A program made the translations under genes and the position numbers. A stretch of DNA of 64,000 nt from Nematostella vectensis (taxonomy: Eukaryota; Cnidaria; Anthozoa; Actiniaria; Edwardsiidae): positions 4,897,501 to 4,961,500 of the forward strand of contig NC_064035.1 of the NCBI RefSeq assembly GCF_932526225.1, in the 5' to 3' direction. The notes under the pieces were generated by a model. It saw only the letters and a list, made by a program, of their open reading frames with translations, made no database searches and was not told the origin of the DNA. Below, piece after piece: positions 1 through 12,448 of this stretch (position 1 is the stretch's first letter; each line of letters opens with the position of its first letter).

Positions 1-156
1 CGCTAAAAGGGTAATTATCAAGCAATGGAATGTCAGAAAAAGCTTATTATGTCAAGAGAGCCTAAATTAAAACGTATCTACAGGATGTTTATAATACTAT
101 AAATGATAGCAAAAGACATACCCGAATCCACAAAACTAATTCGCTAAAAAGATGTA

Positions 157-1168
157 GAAGACCCTCCCCCCGTCGCCCTTCATCCTCTCCCCCTCCTCGC
201 TTCATCCTATCTCTCCCCCCCGCCTTTCATCCTCTCTCCCCCTCCTCGATTCATCCTCTCTTCCCCTCCTCGCTTCATCCTCTCTCCCCCTCCTCGCTTC
301 ATCCTCTCTCCTCCTCGCTTCATCCTCTCTCCCCCTCCTCGATTCATCCTATCTTTCCCTCCTCGATTCATCCTTTCTTCCCCTCCTCGCTTCATCCTCT
401 CTCCCTCTCTTCGCTTCATCCTCTCTCCCCCTCTTCGCTTCATCCTCTCTCCCCCTTCTCGCTTCATCCTCTCTCCTCCTCCTCGCTTCATCCTCTCTCC
501 CCCTCCTCGCTTAATCCTCTCTCCTCCTCCACCTCCTCGCTTCATCCTCTCTCCCCCTCCTCGATTCATCCTCTTTTCCCCTCCTCGATTCATCCTCTCT
601 TCCCCTCCTCGCTTCATCCTCTCCCCCCCTCTTCGCTTCATCCTCTCTCCCCCTCTTCGCTTCATCCTCTCTTCTCCTCCTCGCTTCATCCTCTCTCCCC
701 CTTCTCGTTTCATCCTCTCTCCTCCTCCTCGCTTTATCCTCTTTCCCCTCCCCCGCCCTTTATCCCCTCTCCTCCTCCTCGCTACATCTTCCTTCCCCCT
801 CCTCGCTTCATCCTCTCTCCCCCTACTTGCTTCATCCTCTTTACCCCTCCTCGCTTCATCCTCTCTCCTCCTCCTCGCTTCATCCTCCCTCCCCCCGCCC
901 TTCATCCTCTCTCCTCCTCCTCGCTTCATCCTCCCTCCCCCCGCCCTTTATCCTCTCTCCTCCTCCTCGCTTCATCCTCTCTCCCCCTCCTCGCTTCATT
1001 CTCTCTCCTCCTCGCTTCATCCTCCCCCCCCCCCCCCCCCCCCGCCCTTCATCCTCTCTCCCCCTTCTCGCTTCCTTCTCTCTCCCCCTCCTCGCTTTAT
1101 CCTATCTCCCCTCCTCGCTTCCTCCTCTCTCCCCCTTCTTCGCTTTATCCCCTGTCTCCCTCGCCCCT
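157..1168. repeat. Pyrimidine-rich minisatellite in ZP gene intron
   Basis: About 1 kb of imperfect tandem repeats of roughly 23-24 bp, built on CTCCTCGCTTCATCCTCTCT and containing a poly-C run near 1027-1043. Long open frames through it on both strands (Arg/Gly/Glu-rich on minus, Ser/Pro-rich on plus) are by-products of the repeat period. It lies in the intron just upstream of the first visible exon of the ZP-domain gene and ends about 60 bp before that acceptor. Confidence 0.9.
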
Positions 1169-1226
1169 CATGGATAGATTTTCTCGCCCTCGAGGACTGG
1201 TTACCTATGTTTTTTTCCTCATTCAG

Positions 1227-2965
1227 GTCTCGGCCACGTATGTGGACTTGGAGACGACAAAGAAGAAGCTCGACCTGAATATTCGTGATGGAGCAGGAGA
1301 GTTCTCTCTTCGGATGGATTTGTACAAGGACTCCACATACTCTGACCCCATTAAACCCTCAAGCTTCCCCTTATCCGTCACGGTCAACGCAAGACTCTAC
1401 TTTCAGCTCCTCGTAGATACCCCCGACAAAAGCTTGTCAATCATCGCGGACGCATGCTATGCCACGCCCAATAGGGCTCCTTCCGAGAAGGCCCGCTATG
1501 ACATCATCACTGATAAGTAAGATTTGTCTCCTGATAAATCCGTCAACAGTTTGATTTTGATAACTTTATATTCGATTCCGAAATTAAATGGGCCCAAAAT
1601 TTATATAAGACATTTAAAGGTCACCCTTTGAGAGGTCACGCGAGAATGATAAAAATGTACCGTCACCTTCTTAAACCTACTTTGGATGAGTAAGAAGCAT
1701 CGTCGCAAAATTCCTTGGACTCAACTATACATAGGGATGATAAATTCTTTAATTCAGTTCATCTACCTACATAAAGATTTGATACAAATTATTTTACTCT
1801 GTATTAGGTGTCCAAGAGATGCAACCTTACAGACGCACCCCTCCCCACACAGTGGGGCTCAGCGGTTTAGTTTCCAGTCCTTCCAGTTCGTTAGTTCCAA
1901 AGGGACCCCGCATGTGTTTATTCACTGTGAGGTCCGTGTATGCAAGGCGACAGACGAGAGCTCTAGCTGCGCTAGAGGGTGCGAGGAGCCACTAGTTCAG
2001 AAGAGATTGAAGAGATCCGAGCGGGAGAATGAAGATGTTTATAATCTAGAGAGGGGACCTATTATATTGGTGCTTGTTGACCGACCCGAGCCCCACCCAG
2101 AGAGACGAGGTACTGCGATCTGCTTAACAGTTTATTCTTTTAGAGCTACTTATAACTATACATAACGTTGATTATTGGTGCGCCACAATCAGTTTTAGCA
2201 TGGATTGCCATTTATTTCGACCAGGGATAATAAGATAAGCAAATTTTGATCCTCGGGTATCTTTGAAATGCGTGTGCGCAGTTATCTTGTGGCTATGTAC
2301 CATAGCCTATTAAAAACACTTATGAAAAGAGTTGATTAAATATAATTCTAACACTCGTCCTTCGGTCTTGTTCTCAGCGGAAATATGTTCTTAATTTTTG
2401 AAAATTAATGACCGATAATATGTAGTCATTTCGCTAATTGACGTTAATTTGCAACCTATTCTTTCAATTTAAAAACAAATTATAACAGAACATAATACCA
2501 AATCATTATTCCTATGTAATAGGAGATCGCATGTACGTAAACACGGATGACCCGATGTGCATGTTTTTCTTGTGCTCTGTAGGAGTCAGCGCGGTTTCCA
2601 TGCCTTGGATACTCGTTGCGATGGGGGTGGTCTGTCTTCTCTGTCTTGTTGTTGTCGGATACACACAAAGAGAACTCTGGCGAGCTAAGCGCGAGAAAGA
2701 TGCCTGGGACAAAATGATACTCCCCGAACCAGACTGGGCGTTAACCAACCCTCATCACGATGGCCCGGACGGAAAGACTTCGGACGGTAATAAAACGGAC
2801 AGTGAGATACAGGACTCTAACAAAAAAGAGTCGGTCACAGACAAAATAAGTCTGGATGCTTGTAATATAATGTCCGACCCAAACAAAGAAAATACGGATG
2901 TTGACAAAATGATATCAGGCACGAACAGAATAGTACCTGATCCAGAACGAACAACTACATTATGA
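1227..2965 (+). CDS. Zona pellucida (ZP) domain membrane protein, 3' exons
   Basis: This is the C-terminal part of a type I ZP-domain protein; the 5' exons lie outside the window. Exons: 1227-1516, 1808-2109 and 2583-2965 (stop included). Donors and acceptors fit consensus and the phases agree. The first exon carries the typical ZP-C stretch around LYFQLLVDTPDKSLSIIADAC. The second continues with CPRD, several Cys and a furin-like QKRLKR/S site, as expected of ZP proteins cleaved before polymerisation. The third encodes a TM segment (from MPWILVAMGVV) and a roughly 100-residue acidic, Asn/Asp/Lys-rich cytoplasmic tail. ZP proteins polymerise in extracellular coats or apical matrices; the specific role here is unknown. 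The exon 2 donor (GTACTG) is the least certain junction. Confidence 0.85.
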
Positions 2966-3183
2966 TTCTCATCTTGGCGGAGGCGGAGGAGCAGAAGGAA
3001 GGAAAATAGAATAATCCATAAAATTTAACAATAGAACTCGGTAAGGGTCCGAGCTGTACTGTGTAAGGATCATATCCGAAAGGGGGAGTAGAAACACAAG
3101 TGTAAGAACATTAAGAAATGTATACTTTATATCCCCCCTGAATAAGAGCCTAAGATTAAGTCTAGTCAGTGAAAATACGTTCT

Positions 3184-4297
3184 ACCAAGAGACCATGATG
3201 TAAGAGAACGAATCCCTCGTGTTATGGTATGTTCCAATGATGACGTCCGTGAAAGCTATTTTTAGAACAAGCAGTTATTTTTAGATACGCCTCTGATTGG
3301 TTAGCGCTCACGTTTCCTAGCAACATGAGTCAAACGCGCGATCACATCTTGAGCGATGTGAACCGGCAAAGGATGTTATAGAAATCTTTTTGACCGAAAA
3401 CCATCCTTTTTTACAAACGCTGTGAAAATGATCTTCCATAGAGTACGCTGGATCCAATCAACCGTTTCTCGGACATTGAAATGCATAGAGTGCGTGATTT
3501 TAGGCGCGGGGATCAACTTCCCCAGTAAAAGTTTTCACGGCTGATTCGTAAGTATAAAACAACAATCAATCATAAATCTGTGTTTACAACACACAATTCT
3601 CTTCCAATTCCCTTTTAATGAAAAAGATACATCTAGAACTTAATACCATTATATTCACACCAATATTGTGGTTATTAAGACAGGTATTTCACAAATAAAA
3701 GATTTCAAGTCTCCATAATGAAGTAAATCTTATTCCGGTGACAAGGGTTTCTTGAGTGACATGATTTCTGAACATTTGCGTGAAGAATTGAAGTTCATTC
3801 ATCTAAAAATATTGTAAATCAAAGAAAAATAAAGGCCTTCTTGTATTTAATTACATAACATAGACTGAGAATGCCTAGGTTTTCCATCTCACCATATTGA
3901 AGAGAAAAAAAAACTTTTAAGGAGTCAGCCTGATGCATCTTGAATGAACTCCAAATTCGCCGTCTTCCCGTTCAATTATTTATATAACATTTAGATAACT
4001 TAACATTAGATAACTTTACAGATACCAGGACACCACCCTACAAGTAGCATTGTAATCATGAGCTATGAGAAGCAGCTAAAAGGATAAAAACAGGTAGCGA
4101 ACGAAGTCAAGAAGTGCAGACGGAAAAAATTGTGAAAATGTACTAGCTCGTGAGGTGCCCATAACCAAATATGGCGCGATGAACCATATATGGATGCTAT
4201 GATTGACAAGCTCGCGCAATCTAAAAATAGCTTGCATGGACGGCATCATGGGCCACGGGGATTCGTTCTCTTATATCATGGTCTCTTGGTTCTACAG
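3184..4297. mobile_element. Non-autonomous DNA element with about 100-bp inverted ends
   Basis: The left end (ACCAAGAGACCATGATGTAAG..., 3184 onward) recurs as reverse complement at the right end (4297 downward), and similarity continues inward for about 100 bp including AAGCTATTTTTAGA. The 1.1-kb interior has no convincing coding frame. The pattern is that of a MITE-like or deleted TIR transposon. I could not find a clear target-site duplication. It is intergenic, between the ZP gene and the Ig-TIR receptor. Confidence 0.6.
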
Positions 4298-4543
4298 ATT
4301 AGCACGTAATTTTGAAGGGCTATAGTCGAAAATCATGTTCGCAAAAAGAAAGCCGATATGTGCTGTCCAAATTATTAAACTAATGGAAGGAAACGCAAGC
4401 TTTTGTTTGTTGGGAGAGGGCTAGGTTCCCAAATTGTGTTTCTAAGAATAATTTCCCATAGAGCATAAAACTATGTTGACCACGTAATTACCTGAACAGT
4501 GCGGACTGTCTGTTGAGTAAATCTCTGTACATTGCGCACTGTC

Positions 4544-5457
4544 CATTCCCAGAAATAAGGGACATTAGCCAGCGGTTTCTCTGGGCTCACATTTTGCTAG
4601 GCCCGCGAGGAATAACAGCGGTATCACAAATAAAAACGAGATTCCGGCCAGCACAGGGGCTTCCCTTTTGTTGTTACACTAGAAGTTTTTAATCAGGTTG
4701 ACTAAAATTCCAAATTAAAGTAGTATTAGCGGTATTTAAACGTGCAAGGAGCATCTCTGATTTGATACGTCCAATGATAATGGAAGTGCGGCAGTCTTGC
4801 TGAGGTTGGAAAACACATATGCGCAATTTAAAAAAAAGTATTTTAGAAAGGCTTTATGGTTCCCCTGTGTCTATCCCAGAAAGCCGTGGGGCCGTTTAAC
4901 GGACGGAGAGAAGTTGTTCTTGCGGAGCGCACCCTTTTTTCTTGCTTCAGTCTGTATCTTAAAGACAACAATAATGGTTCCTGAACTAGGCATAACTACA
5001 TCAAATGTTATTTCTTCGGGAACAAGATTGGAAGGCGCTACTGCCTATTTTATTGGCCAATTTGATGGAAGGATAGTCGATTTACCAATTTCGAGTCCTG
5101 CACCTGTGATGCGGCGAACAGTTCTATCTCTTAAACGACTTCTTTTATGCCCGATTTCAATGAAATTACAGAGAATGTATGGAGGGTTGTATGCTCTCAA
5201 GCGAACAAAAGTGCAATGTCCAAGGAACAATTATAGGGCTTTCTCTGGCATCGTTTGAACGGAAAGTGTATCACTCGAATGGCAAGGTTTTTTTTTTTTT
5301 CGAGTCCTGCATCGTGAGCCCAAAATCTCTGAAACGAGAAAATTTGATAAATTGTGATGTCTCCCCACATTTCCTTATAATAAATGGCAGCCATTTTGAC
5401 ATTGTAGCACTATTACGCATGTGACGCGGCCATGTTGTCTCTTATTTCTGGGAATGC
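4544..5457. mobile_element. Second TIR-bounded element, about 0.9 kb
   Basis: CATTCCCAGAAATAAGGGACA at 4544 is repeated in inverted orientation ending at 5457 with one mismatch over about 21 bp. The interior contains an open frame at 4797-5258 (153 codons) with no family I recognise and no splice or signal features; I do not annotate it as a gene. No target-site duplication is obvious. The element adjoins the one at 3184-4297. Confidence 0.5.
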
Positions 5458-5881
5458 TATTGACTAATGTGCAGTGTGCACTGTTTGATGGATAATCTGT
5501 GTAGTGCGCACTATTTGATGAGTAATATCTATACAGTGTACGGAAATTAGAGCGAAATATAGCTGACCAGTCACAATGCCAAGCCTCTTAACTGAAAGAT
5601 CACGGCATACAGACGTGAACTGCCTTCTGAAAATTAGCCAGATTTCAGGGCGTTATTGTGCTGATAACCTTAATTCATAAGCCAACTTTGGCGTCACCTT
5701 TGTTATTGTTTATTCTTCAGTATTGGAAGGCAAATCTTGAGATAAAATCTGGGTGGTGGTGGTGGGGGGGAGGGGGGGAAGAAGACAAGGGAATGAATGC
5801 TTTCACACAATTGGTAATTTGCTGGGATGGCAAAATGGCGGCTTGCTGCCATTTGGAAATCGACAGATCGACAGTTTTTGT
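5458..5881. other. Intergenic, G-rich tract
   Basis: Short spacer between the TIR element and the stop codon of the Ig-TIR receptor. It holds a (GGT)n/poly-G tract near 5750-5779 and copies of a GCAGTGTGCACTGTTTGATG-like motif at 5470-5550. No gene seen. Confidence 0.6.
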
Positions 5882-8800
5882 CTAACACTCAGCGTTTCCT
5901 AGGATAGGAGCCGAGCTTTGAAGATCATCTGATGTGGAATCGCTGTTCATATAAAACACAGGGCTCTGTATGTGTTTCACTAGCCTCTGCTTCCATCCCT
6001 TTCGTTCATTTCTATCATAGTAGTCGAGGAACGTCCTATTTCGTATGGACTTAGGTAGTTTTCGCTTACTAACACTGTCGATCCGAATGAGTATAAGCGA
6101 TGTATCTGACATCTCGGTGCTGCGATACAGTGCCATCTCTAGTTCACCTCGGCAGAACCGACTAGACATGTAGTTCGTAGACATAACAGCTATGATCTTA
6201 CGACTCTTGTAGATAAACTCTGCCATGTTATCTAAGATGGCCTTGCCGATCTCAAAGTCTCTACAGTGAATGCTGTAGCGTATGTCGTTTGCCTCCAGTA
6301 CCGGTATCAGCTCGTCGCGGACCCAGCGGTAGTCCTTACCGCTGTACGTTATGAACACGTCGTAATGAAATTCCAACTGATTACTGATATCTGACAAGGA
6401 AAAAGGATAAATCATCATTCAATATTTGCCCTTTTCCCCTTTCAGGCAACGCTGGCATTATACCACTTACTGTCATCACCATCCGTAGCATCCAAACCCT
6501 ACATATCAACATTTGGGTGACCTTCAAAACCACTCGATCGATCTCTTGGAGGCCTGGGTCTAAGAGCTTTTCAAGATTAGTGAGATAAAGATTTGACCAA
6601 GCGATAAAGCTTTCCTTGACAAATTTTTGCCGCGAGTCTCAAATTGACAGGGATCAGCATTTTTCAACATGTTTTCTTGAGATCAGGAAGCGGGAAATCT
6701 CAAGTTTTCTTTTGAATATATAAGGCAATACAAACGAAGGACAATATCCGTGGGGAATATGTTTGATATGTCGCCACTCAACTACCTCTACCACTAGCGA
6801 CACGGTTACGACAGAAAACAGTTGAGAATTCAAAGAGCCAGACGTGAAATATACTCTGATAAATTTAAGCCGTTCTTTCAAACGACAACGTGTAAACTCT
6901 AAGTTTCACAGTCTAGTGAGGACGGGAACGTGTGCGCTGAAAACTAGACTTTTTCTCTGGCTAACACAAGGCGATTCCTAGTTCCCATCTTACTTCCCAC
7001 ATCACTTCCCTTACTATTATCACCATCACAAAAACACTTCTTTATCTATTGCTTAACACACTACACCTGCGTGCGTGCTATCTGAATAAGACTATATAGT
7101 AAAGGCAACCAAATAGAACTATATAGTAAAGGCAACCAAATAGAACTATATAGTAAAGGCAACCAAATAGAACGAATAGAATGATAGTACATATCACATA
7201 TAATAGAAGTATATATTACACTCACTTCGCATCAACTTGTCTGTCCGTCTCTTTCGGAGGTATCTCGCCATCATGGCAGTTGCCATCCCTATTAGAGCTC
7301 CCGTCACTATACATATCATGATAACGATCATCCTCTGGTCGAGGGTGTGTGCTTTTGAAACCATCTTTGAAACTCCTATAAACGAAGCACAACACAAATA
7401 CTATTATTTGCTCTTTTGACAGCAAAGTATAACACAAACACGGCAAAATAAGAGCCTACCTGGTCTATCGAGGTCTATCACTAGTCTTGTGTCTGCGCTT
7501 CCTGGCCCTATATGCGTCTGCACTATGCACGAGTAATTCCCAGCGGTTTCCTCCGTCACATTCCTGACTTGCAAGTTCAACATCAAGCTGTTAGCGCCTT
7601 TGCCCTTGCCCCAGGTACGGGTGATGCTGTACTCATCTCCCATGTTCTCCACCACTTTGCCTCCGTACATCCAGTACGAAATAGTGTAAACCTTAGGCGC
7701 ATGCGTACTGCGACAAGTTAGATTAGCTGGGTGACCAAACCTAACGAGGACCACAGGTAGCTCTGCTGTCACTTCCGGCTTTTCAGGGGAAATATGCTCT
7801 GGAATTTAATTAGTTAAGGGTGTTTTTTTTTCTTAGTCTTTGGACGATTTTCGTTTCAAAAGTTAACTACGTTTATACACGTGTACATTACGTACAAATG
7901 AAAAAAATGATCTAATGACCTACCTACCTCGACTATATTTGCAATATGCTTCACATTAATCTCACCTGATAACACCGCCCATATATGGTATTCAGCTCGG
8001 CCCAGTCTGTTCACCGCGAGGCACGTGTAGTTGCCGCCGCTGTTTGCCTGGGCTAACATTATTGTCAGATCCAGTCCTCGCGCTCTTTTCGCCAGTCTGT
8101 ATCCCTTCTGGTTCTCACCGATCACGTGATCATCCTTCAGCCATGCTAAGCGAGGTGCGGGTTGCCCATCCGCGTAACAGTGGAACGTCTGAGGTTGGTC
8201 TCGGGTTAGGATTTGTAAGGGTGGAGTAAAAAGGTGCAACGGCTTGCGAAGAATTCGTGGACGCTCTTTAAATAAATGGTATTGGCCATTATTGACAGTA
8301 TCCGATACGCAGTTTTAAAATTCGCACTGAATTGTTATGCCATGCGCATATCGAATTTGCTTCCATATATGTGTGCATGGGATTCGTTTCAGTGCGCACG
8401 GGACTCAATGGTGTACGTTATCCCATTGACGGCTTCTTTTAATAAAAAAAACTGGTAGTATACAGTAGTTCTGTCGTCGTGAAGGAGAATCATTGGAAAT
8501 ACAACTGGTTGTCTAATAAAGCAAATTCTCCTACACAGCAAGCAAACTCACCGCTTAGCGTAACATTGAGGAAGCATTGAGTGAACGATAAGGGATGTTT
8601 TCCTGCTCGGCTGGTGATACAGCGGTACCCTCCGGTATGGCGCGTGGAAACGTTCCTTAACATAAGAATGGATGTGTTCCCATCTCTCAGCACAGCGTAG
8701 TCACGGTACTCGGTTGATCGTCTTCTAGGGTCTAATAACTTGCCGTCCTTCATCCAGCGAATCTCAGTGACATTATAAGCATATGCAAGGGGGCAAATCA

Positions 8801-10085
8801 GCGAGCTGTTGCCATTCACATCTAGGATAACGCTGTTCTCTGATTTGTTACTCGGCAAGGGGGCCACTGCACATGGTACGGTTGCTGGTTCACCTGTTAG
8901 AAGAGTTGATCACATGTACTACGGTGACGTATTCAAGAAATGAGATGAAGGGGCGTTGCTAAGGGGGGGGACAGGGTAGGCGTGTAGCTAGGGGTAGAGG
9001 GGTCAGTCGTCAACGGAAGCCTAGATTGCGTCTTTCGTTTCAAGTAATCCGACTAAAATTAAGTTAGTTCTTTTCAGACTGGTGTGGCGCTCCCCTTCAC
9101 ACCCCTCCTTAAGAGGAGTGTTATATATAAAAATGAAAAAGTTGACTTGATGACTCAAGCCAAGCCGAGTGCAGCTTTAGAATATATCCACGGCTAGACG
9201 GCTTCTTTGGCTACAAAATATTTATTTGGACGTGAAGCCTTAAAAACGTACCCCACCCCCACCCCTCCTCCTGTCAAATCTTGCCTGCTTATCGACAGGT
9301 GTTCACAGAATGAATCATTTACATCTTTTACAAACTCAGTTATAAAGAATGGATTTTCATGGTATGTTAATTTTAAAGCAAGGTAATAAAACTCGAGAAA
9401 TGTATACATGTTGTAAGCGTGTCAGTTGTTTGTTAAAAGCGGCGATTTCACAAAGCTAAGCGTCGTTGCCTCTGAAATAAAAAGCCTATGCTACCTGCGA
9501 AAGTAAAGATTTTTCGATAGACGATAGACACAATATTCTCTTATAAATCGGAAGGGTCGTGTCCAATTGGTTGCCATAGAAACATTTCCATATATTGTAT
9601 ATCGTCTCGCACTTATACCGTTGAATGAATAATGACCCTGCATACTTTGATATGTCATTTAATCAAGTCAAGATGTGAAAAGCTGCGTATAAAATGAACG
9701 TTTGTTACCTCAACATGGTGTTTAGTTGATTTGTTTGAGTTGACAATTTTGTTAAACTTGCCAAAACCTTATGGGAAACAAAATGAATCTAGGAACCTTT
9801 GCTGGCTTCTCTCTATTCGAAAGGAAAATAAAAACATCGCAGATTAACAACTTGTGAAGTCTATTAGTAACATGTATTTGTTTGCTATACACTTATCTTA
9901 AACATCTCTGTATTAATATTTTTCGGCCACAAATACTTAAAAAAGATGTTCGCTAACTCATCATTTGAGTAGAATGACTCCATTAACTTACCCTTCACAC
10001 CGCCAATTACCGCGAGAAGCGCACTGACCACTTTTACAGCGAAAACGGAATTTACTCTACAGGGAAATCCCCTTCGATTTAACAT
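5882..10085 (-). CDS. IL-1R-like receptor: three Ig domains, TM, TIR domain
   Basis: Complete six-exon gene, 577 aa. Exons on the minus strand: 10085-9992, 8893-8552, 8265-7966, 7798-7460, 7375-7226, 6390-5882. Every internal junction is phase 1 and joins in frame, typical of Ig-superfamily receptors. Exon 1 gives Met and a signal peptide (core VVSALLAVIGGV). Exons 2-4 each encode one Ig domain with a Cys pair and a YxC motif (GGYRC, GNYTC, GNYSC). Exon 5 gives the TM segment (MIVIMICIVTGALIGMATAM) followed by RYLRKRR. Exon 6 is a TIR domain (residues about 418-560) with box 1 YDVFITYSGKD and a later FCRGELEMAL segment. Box 2 reads RDFEIG, without the usual Pro. The layout equals the IL-1R/ILR-like receptors known in cnidarians, which signal through MyD88-type adaptors; the ligand is unknown. 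The acceptor of exon 3 (before 8265) is the weakest. Confidence 0.9.
7087..7173. repeat. 27-bp tandem repeat, three copies
   Basis: AACTATATAGTAAAGGCAAC and flanking bases repeated three times almost perfectly, in the intron between the TM and TIR exons of the Ig-TIR receptor gene. Confidence 0.9.
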
Positions 10086-12448
10086 GTAATAACCCTGCCT
10101 GGTTCGACATGTGAAGATCATGGCGGCCTTGAACAAACATGGAGCAAGACCAAAATATAATATTTGATGTTTAGCGCCTAAATCTTGATTGACGCCCCAA
10201 AATACTCTTTTGCTTGAGTCTCGAGCCAGCTTGCGTCATGATCGGCTCAGGCTTTGGCCATATGTTGGACCATAAGGATACACCTCGAGGTCATCATTAT
10301 AACCAAAAGCACAACTTTCTCATTCCACAAAACTGCCAGATTTAACTATTACTACCACAGTCTGTGTGCTACACTGAACTGATAAATAGATAAGTTTTTT
10401 TTCCGCATAATTATCTTTGGATGGCAATATTAAACCAACCAGTTCTGTTGTGTTATATGTCCAATTATGTTTTCGTATTAACAAGTCCCTCCTGTGATGG
10501 AACATCGAATCGTTCACGTGAGAGGGTACATCATAGCCGAGTGTTATGAGCCATGGATAGAAATAAGCCGCGGTGGAGTTGAGTGCAGATATTGTATTGG
10601 GGATCTCAACTTTTTATAATGGATAATAATGGCGTTTTCCGCTTTAGGCATTCAAAATTGAATAAGTGGTTTGGTGACCTATTTTAGCTTGATTTTCTGT
10701 TTTCATGTTTTCAAGAGGGATTGCCAAAGGATGTGACAGAAAATTGAAACATTTCCGTAAGAAGTGCAATATCAAATAAAAACACATCCTCAAACAAAAC
10801 CCACACATAAGTAGAAAAACGAAAACAAGACATCCCCAAGCGACGATTCACTCAGAGCACTCTCACGTAATATTCATTCAACTGCACATTTAAAATCTAA
10901 ATATTCAAATACTTTCGTAGAAAACAAGTGGAAAAGGAAAAAGCGACTTTTCATTGTACATCAGCTATAGTAATACCATTACTTTTTTATCGCATTAAAA
11001 TGCGAAAGACGACAAAAATCGTTATAAAAGACTCGAACTCAGGTAAATTATCAGAAAGAAGACGAATTTTTCTTTTCTGTGAATTTGAGCGTTAATTTTT
11101 ATTTTTCTTCAGAAATGGTCCGTAAGACAAAATGTTTTGTTATCATTAATGAAAGATTATCATAAACATAGCAACCAAAGGGCTCGGAGCGTTTGGTTAA
11201 TTGCTCGTTTTAGCGCTTGTCGTATCTTATCGTGTTTACTGTTATCTATCGTTGTTGCGGAATTCCATTAAGTGAATGTGAATACGCACAAAAGGCCGGC
11301 AGTATAGTAACGCGCACACAAGGGGGAGGCACGAGCTGCGCGCGAACCCCCCCTTGGTGGCCAAAAAGGGGGTCATTTCCTATGGAGGAATCTTAAAATA
11401 ATATGCGTTTTCCATATGATATCTATGACAGCGCACCCCCCTCCCCTCCTCAGCCAATCCTGGGTACGCGCCTGAGTAAACCGTTCGTGACGCAAAAATT
11501 CATGTTGTACAAAAGGTATGTGTGTCAACTACAACCAGAAATAACCAAAAGAAAATGGGGTCACATAGATTAATCATGTATGAAAATAATGCAACAAATC
11601 GGATGTGCACAGCACGTGTGTAAAATGAAAAATGGAATATGACATGAGTAAGCTTTAACAAGAGCAGACATTTCCTTAACCACTGCCTAAATTTGGTGAC
11701 ATTTTGAGGGATGTGACATAGTCAACTTCAAATAAAAAGGTCTAAATATTTATAGTCTTACAGGTAGGTAACGTTTATTTCTCCCCAACATCCTACTGTA
11801 TGTAGAAAGACCACTTTCCACAGTGAAAGTTGCATAGAAATAAAATTGTTAATAGTAATTACTGTAACTTTTATTCACATTTCGCCAGACTGCTACCCTA
11901 GAATGTTACAAATAATTACTCAACTGGCATTTTTTTTCACCGAAGTATTTAGAGTAGAAAACATTGCTGTTCTATCTTTTCTTTTTTACACTACAGTTAA
12001 CAATTGTCTAGACAAGCTTCATAATCAAAGGGATAGATGCATTGTTATCAGGTACTGTATCTCATAAACTTGTGTGATGCACTTACTCTATCCATTTAAA
12101 AACACCAATAAAGTTTATCAAAAAAATAAAGGACTCCCTAGCAAATGTACACTATACATTTTTCATCTACTGTAGATGTCTAATGTGGATATTACTTGGA
12201 GTAAGACTTGACGTGCAACCACCCCTCCCTACACACCCACTTTGCTGTCATAGAGTCACTAAATTTAATTGCATATAATATCTCAGAGAAATCTGCCTTA
12301 TGCTCTTGTATTTGCTTTCTAGATTTCTTACTTTTTATTTCATTTCTTTCATTTTCATCGATCTCTGTCAAATTGTACATTGAATCAATCATTACAATTT
12401 TTGCTAAAACATCATCTGTCCATTCATGATATAGAGTTTGAAACATAC
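10086..12448. other. Intergenic between Ig-TIR receptor and COMMD7
   Basis: AT-rich DNA that should contain the 5' flank of the Ig-TIR receptor (ATG at 10085) and the 3' flank of COMMD7. The only structure I can support is a dispersed repeat at 11335-11475. Short open frames (10320-10517, 11846-12067, 12192-12446) show no family resemblance or splice context. Confidence 0.6.
11335..11475 (-). mobile_element. MITE family A copy
   Basis: Read on the minus strand it begins CTCAGGCGCGTACCCAGG ATTGGCTGAGG and continues with a core near-identical to the elements at 12826-12965, 36075-36200 and 44248-44425 (CATATGGAAAA..., CCTTTTTGGCCACCAAGG). The CAGGCGCGTACCCAGG end resembles hAT-type termini; that superfamily call is inference. 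Confidence 0.65.

Noticed and set aside
207-929. 240-codon Arg/Gly/Glu-rich minus-strand ORF
   Set aside because: Entirely inside the 24-bp pyrimidine satellite; open only because of repeat periodicity.
4797-5258. 153-codon ORF
   Set aside because: Lies inside a TIR-bounded element and shows no domain, signal or splice context.
12192-12446. 84-codon ORF just below the COMMD7 stop
   Set aside because: Falls in the likely COMMD7 3' UTR and has no recognisable features.
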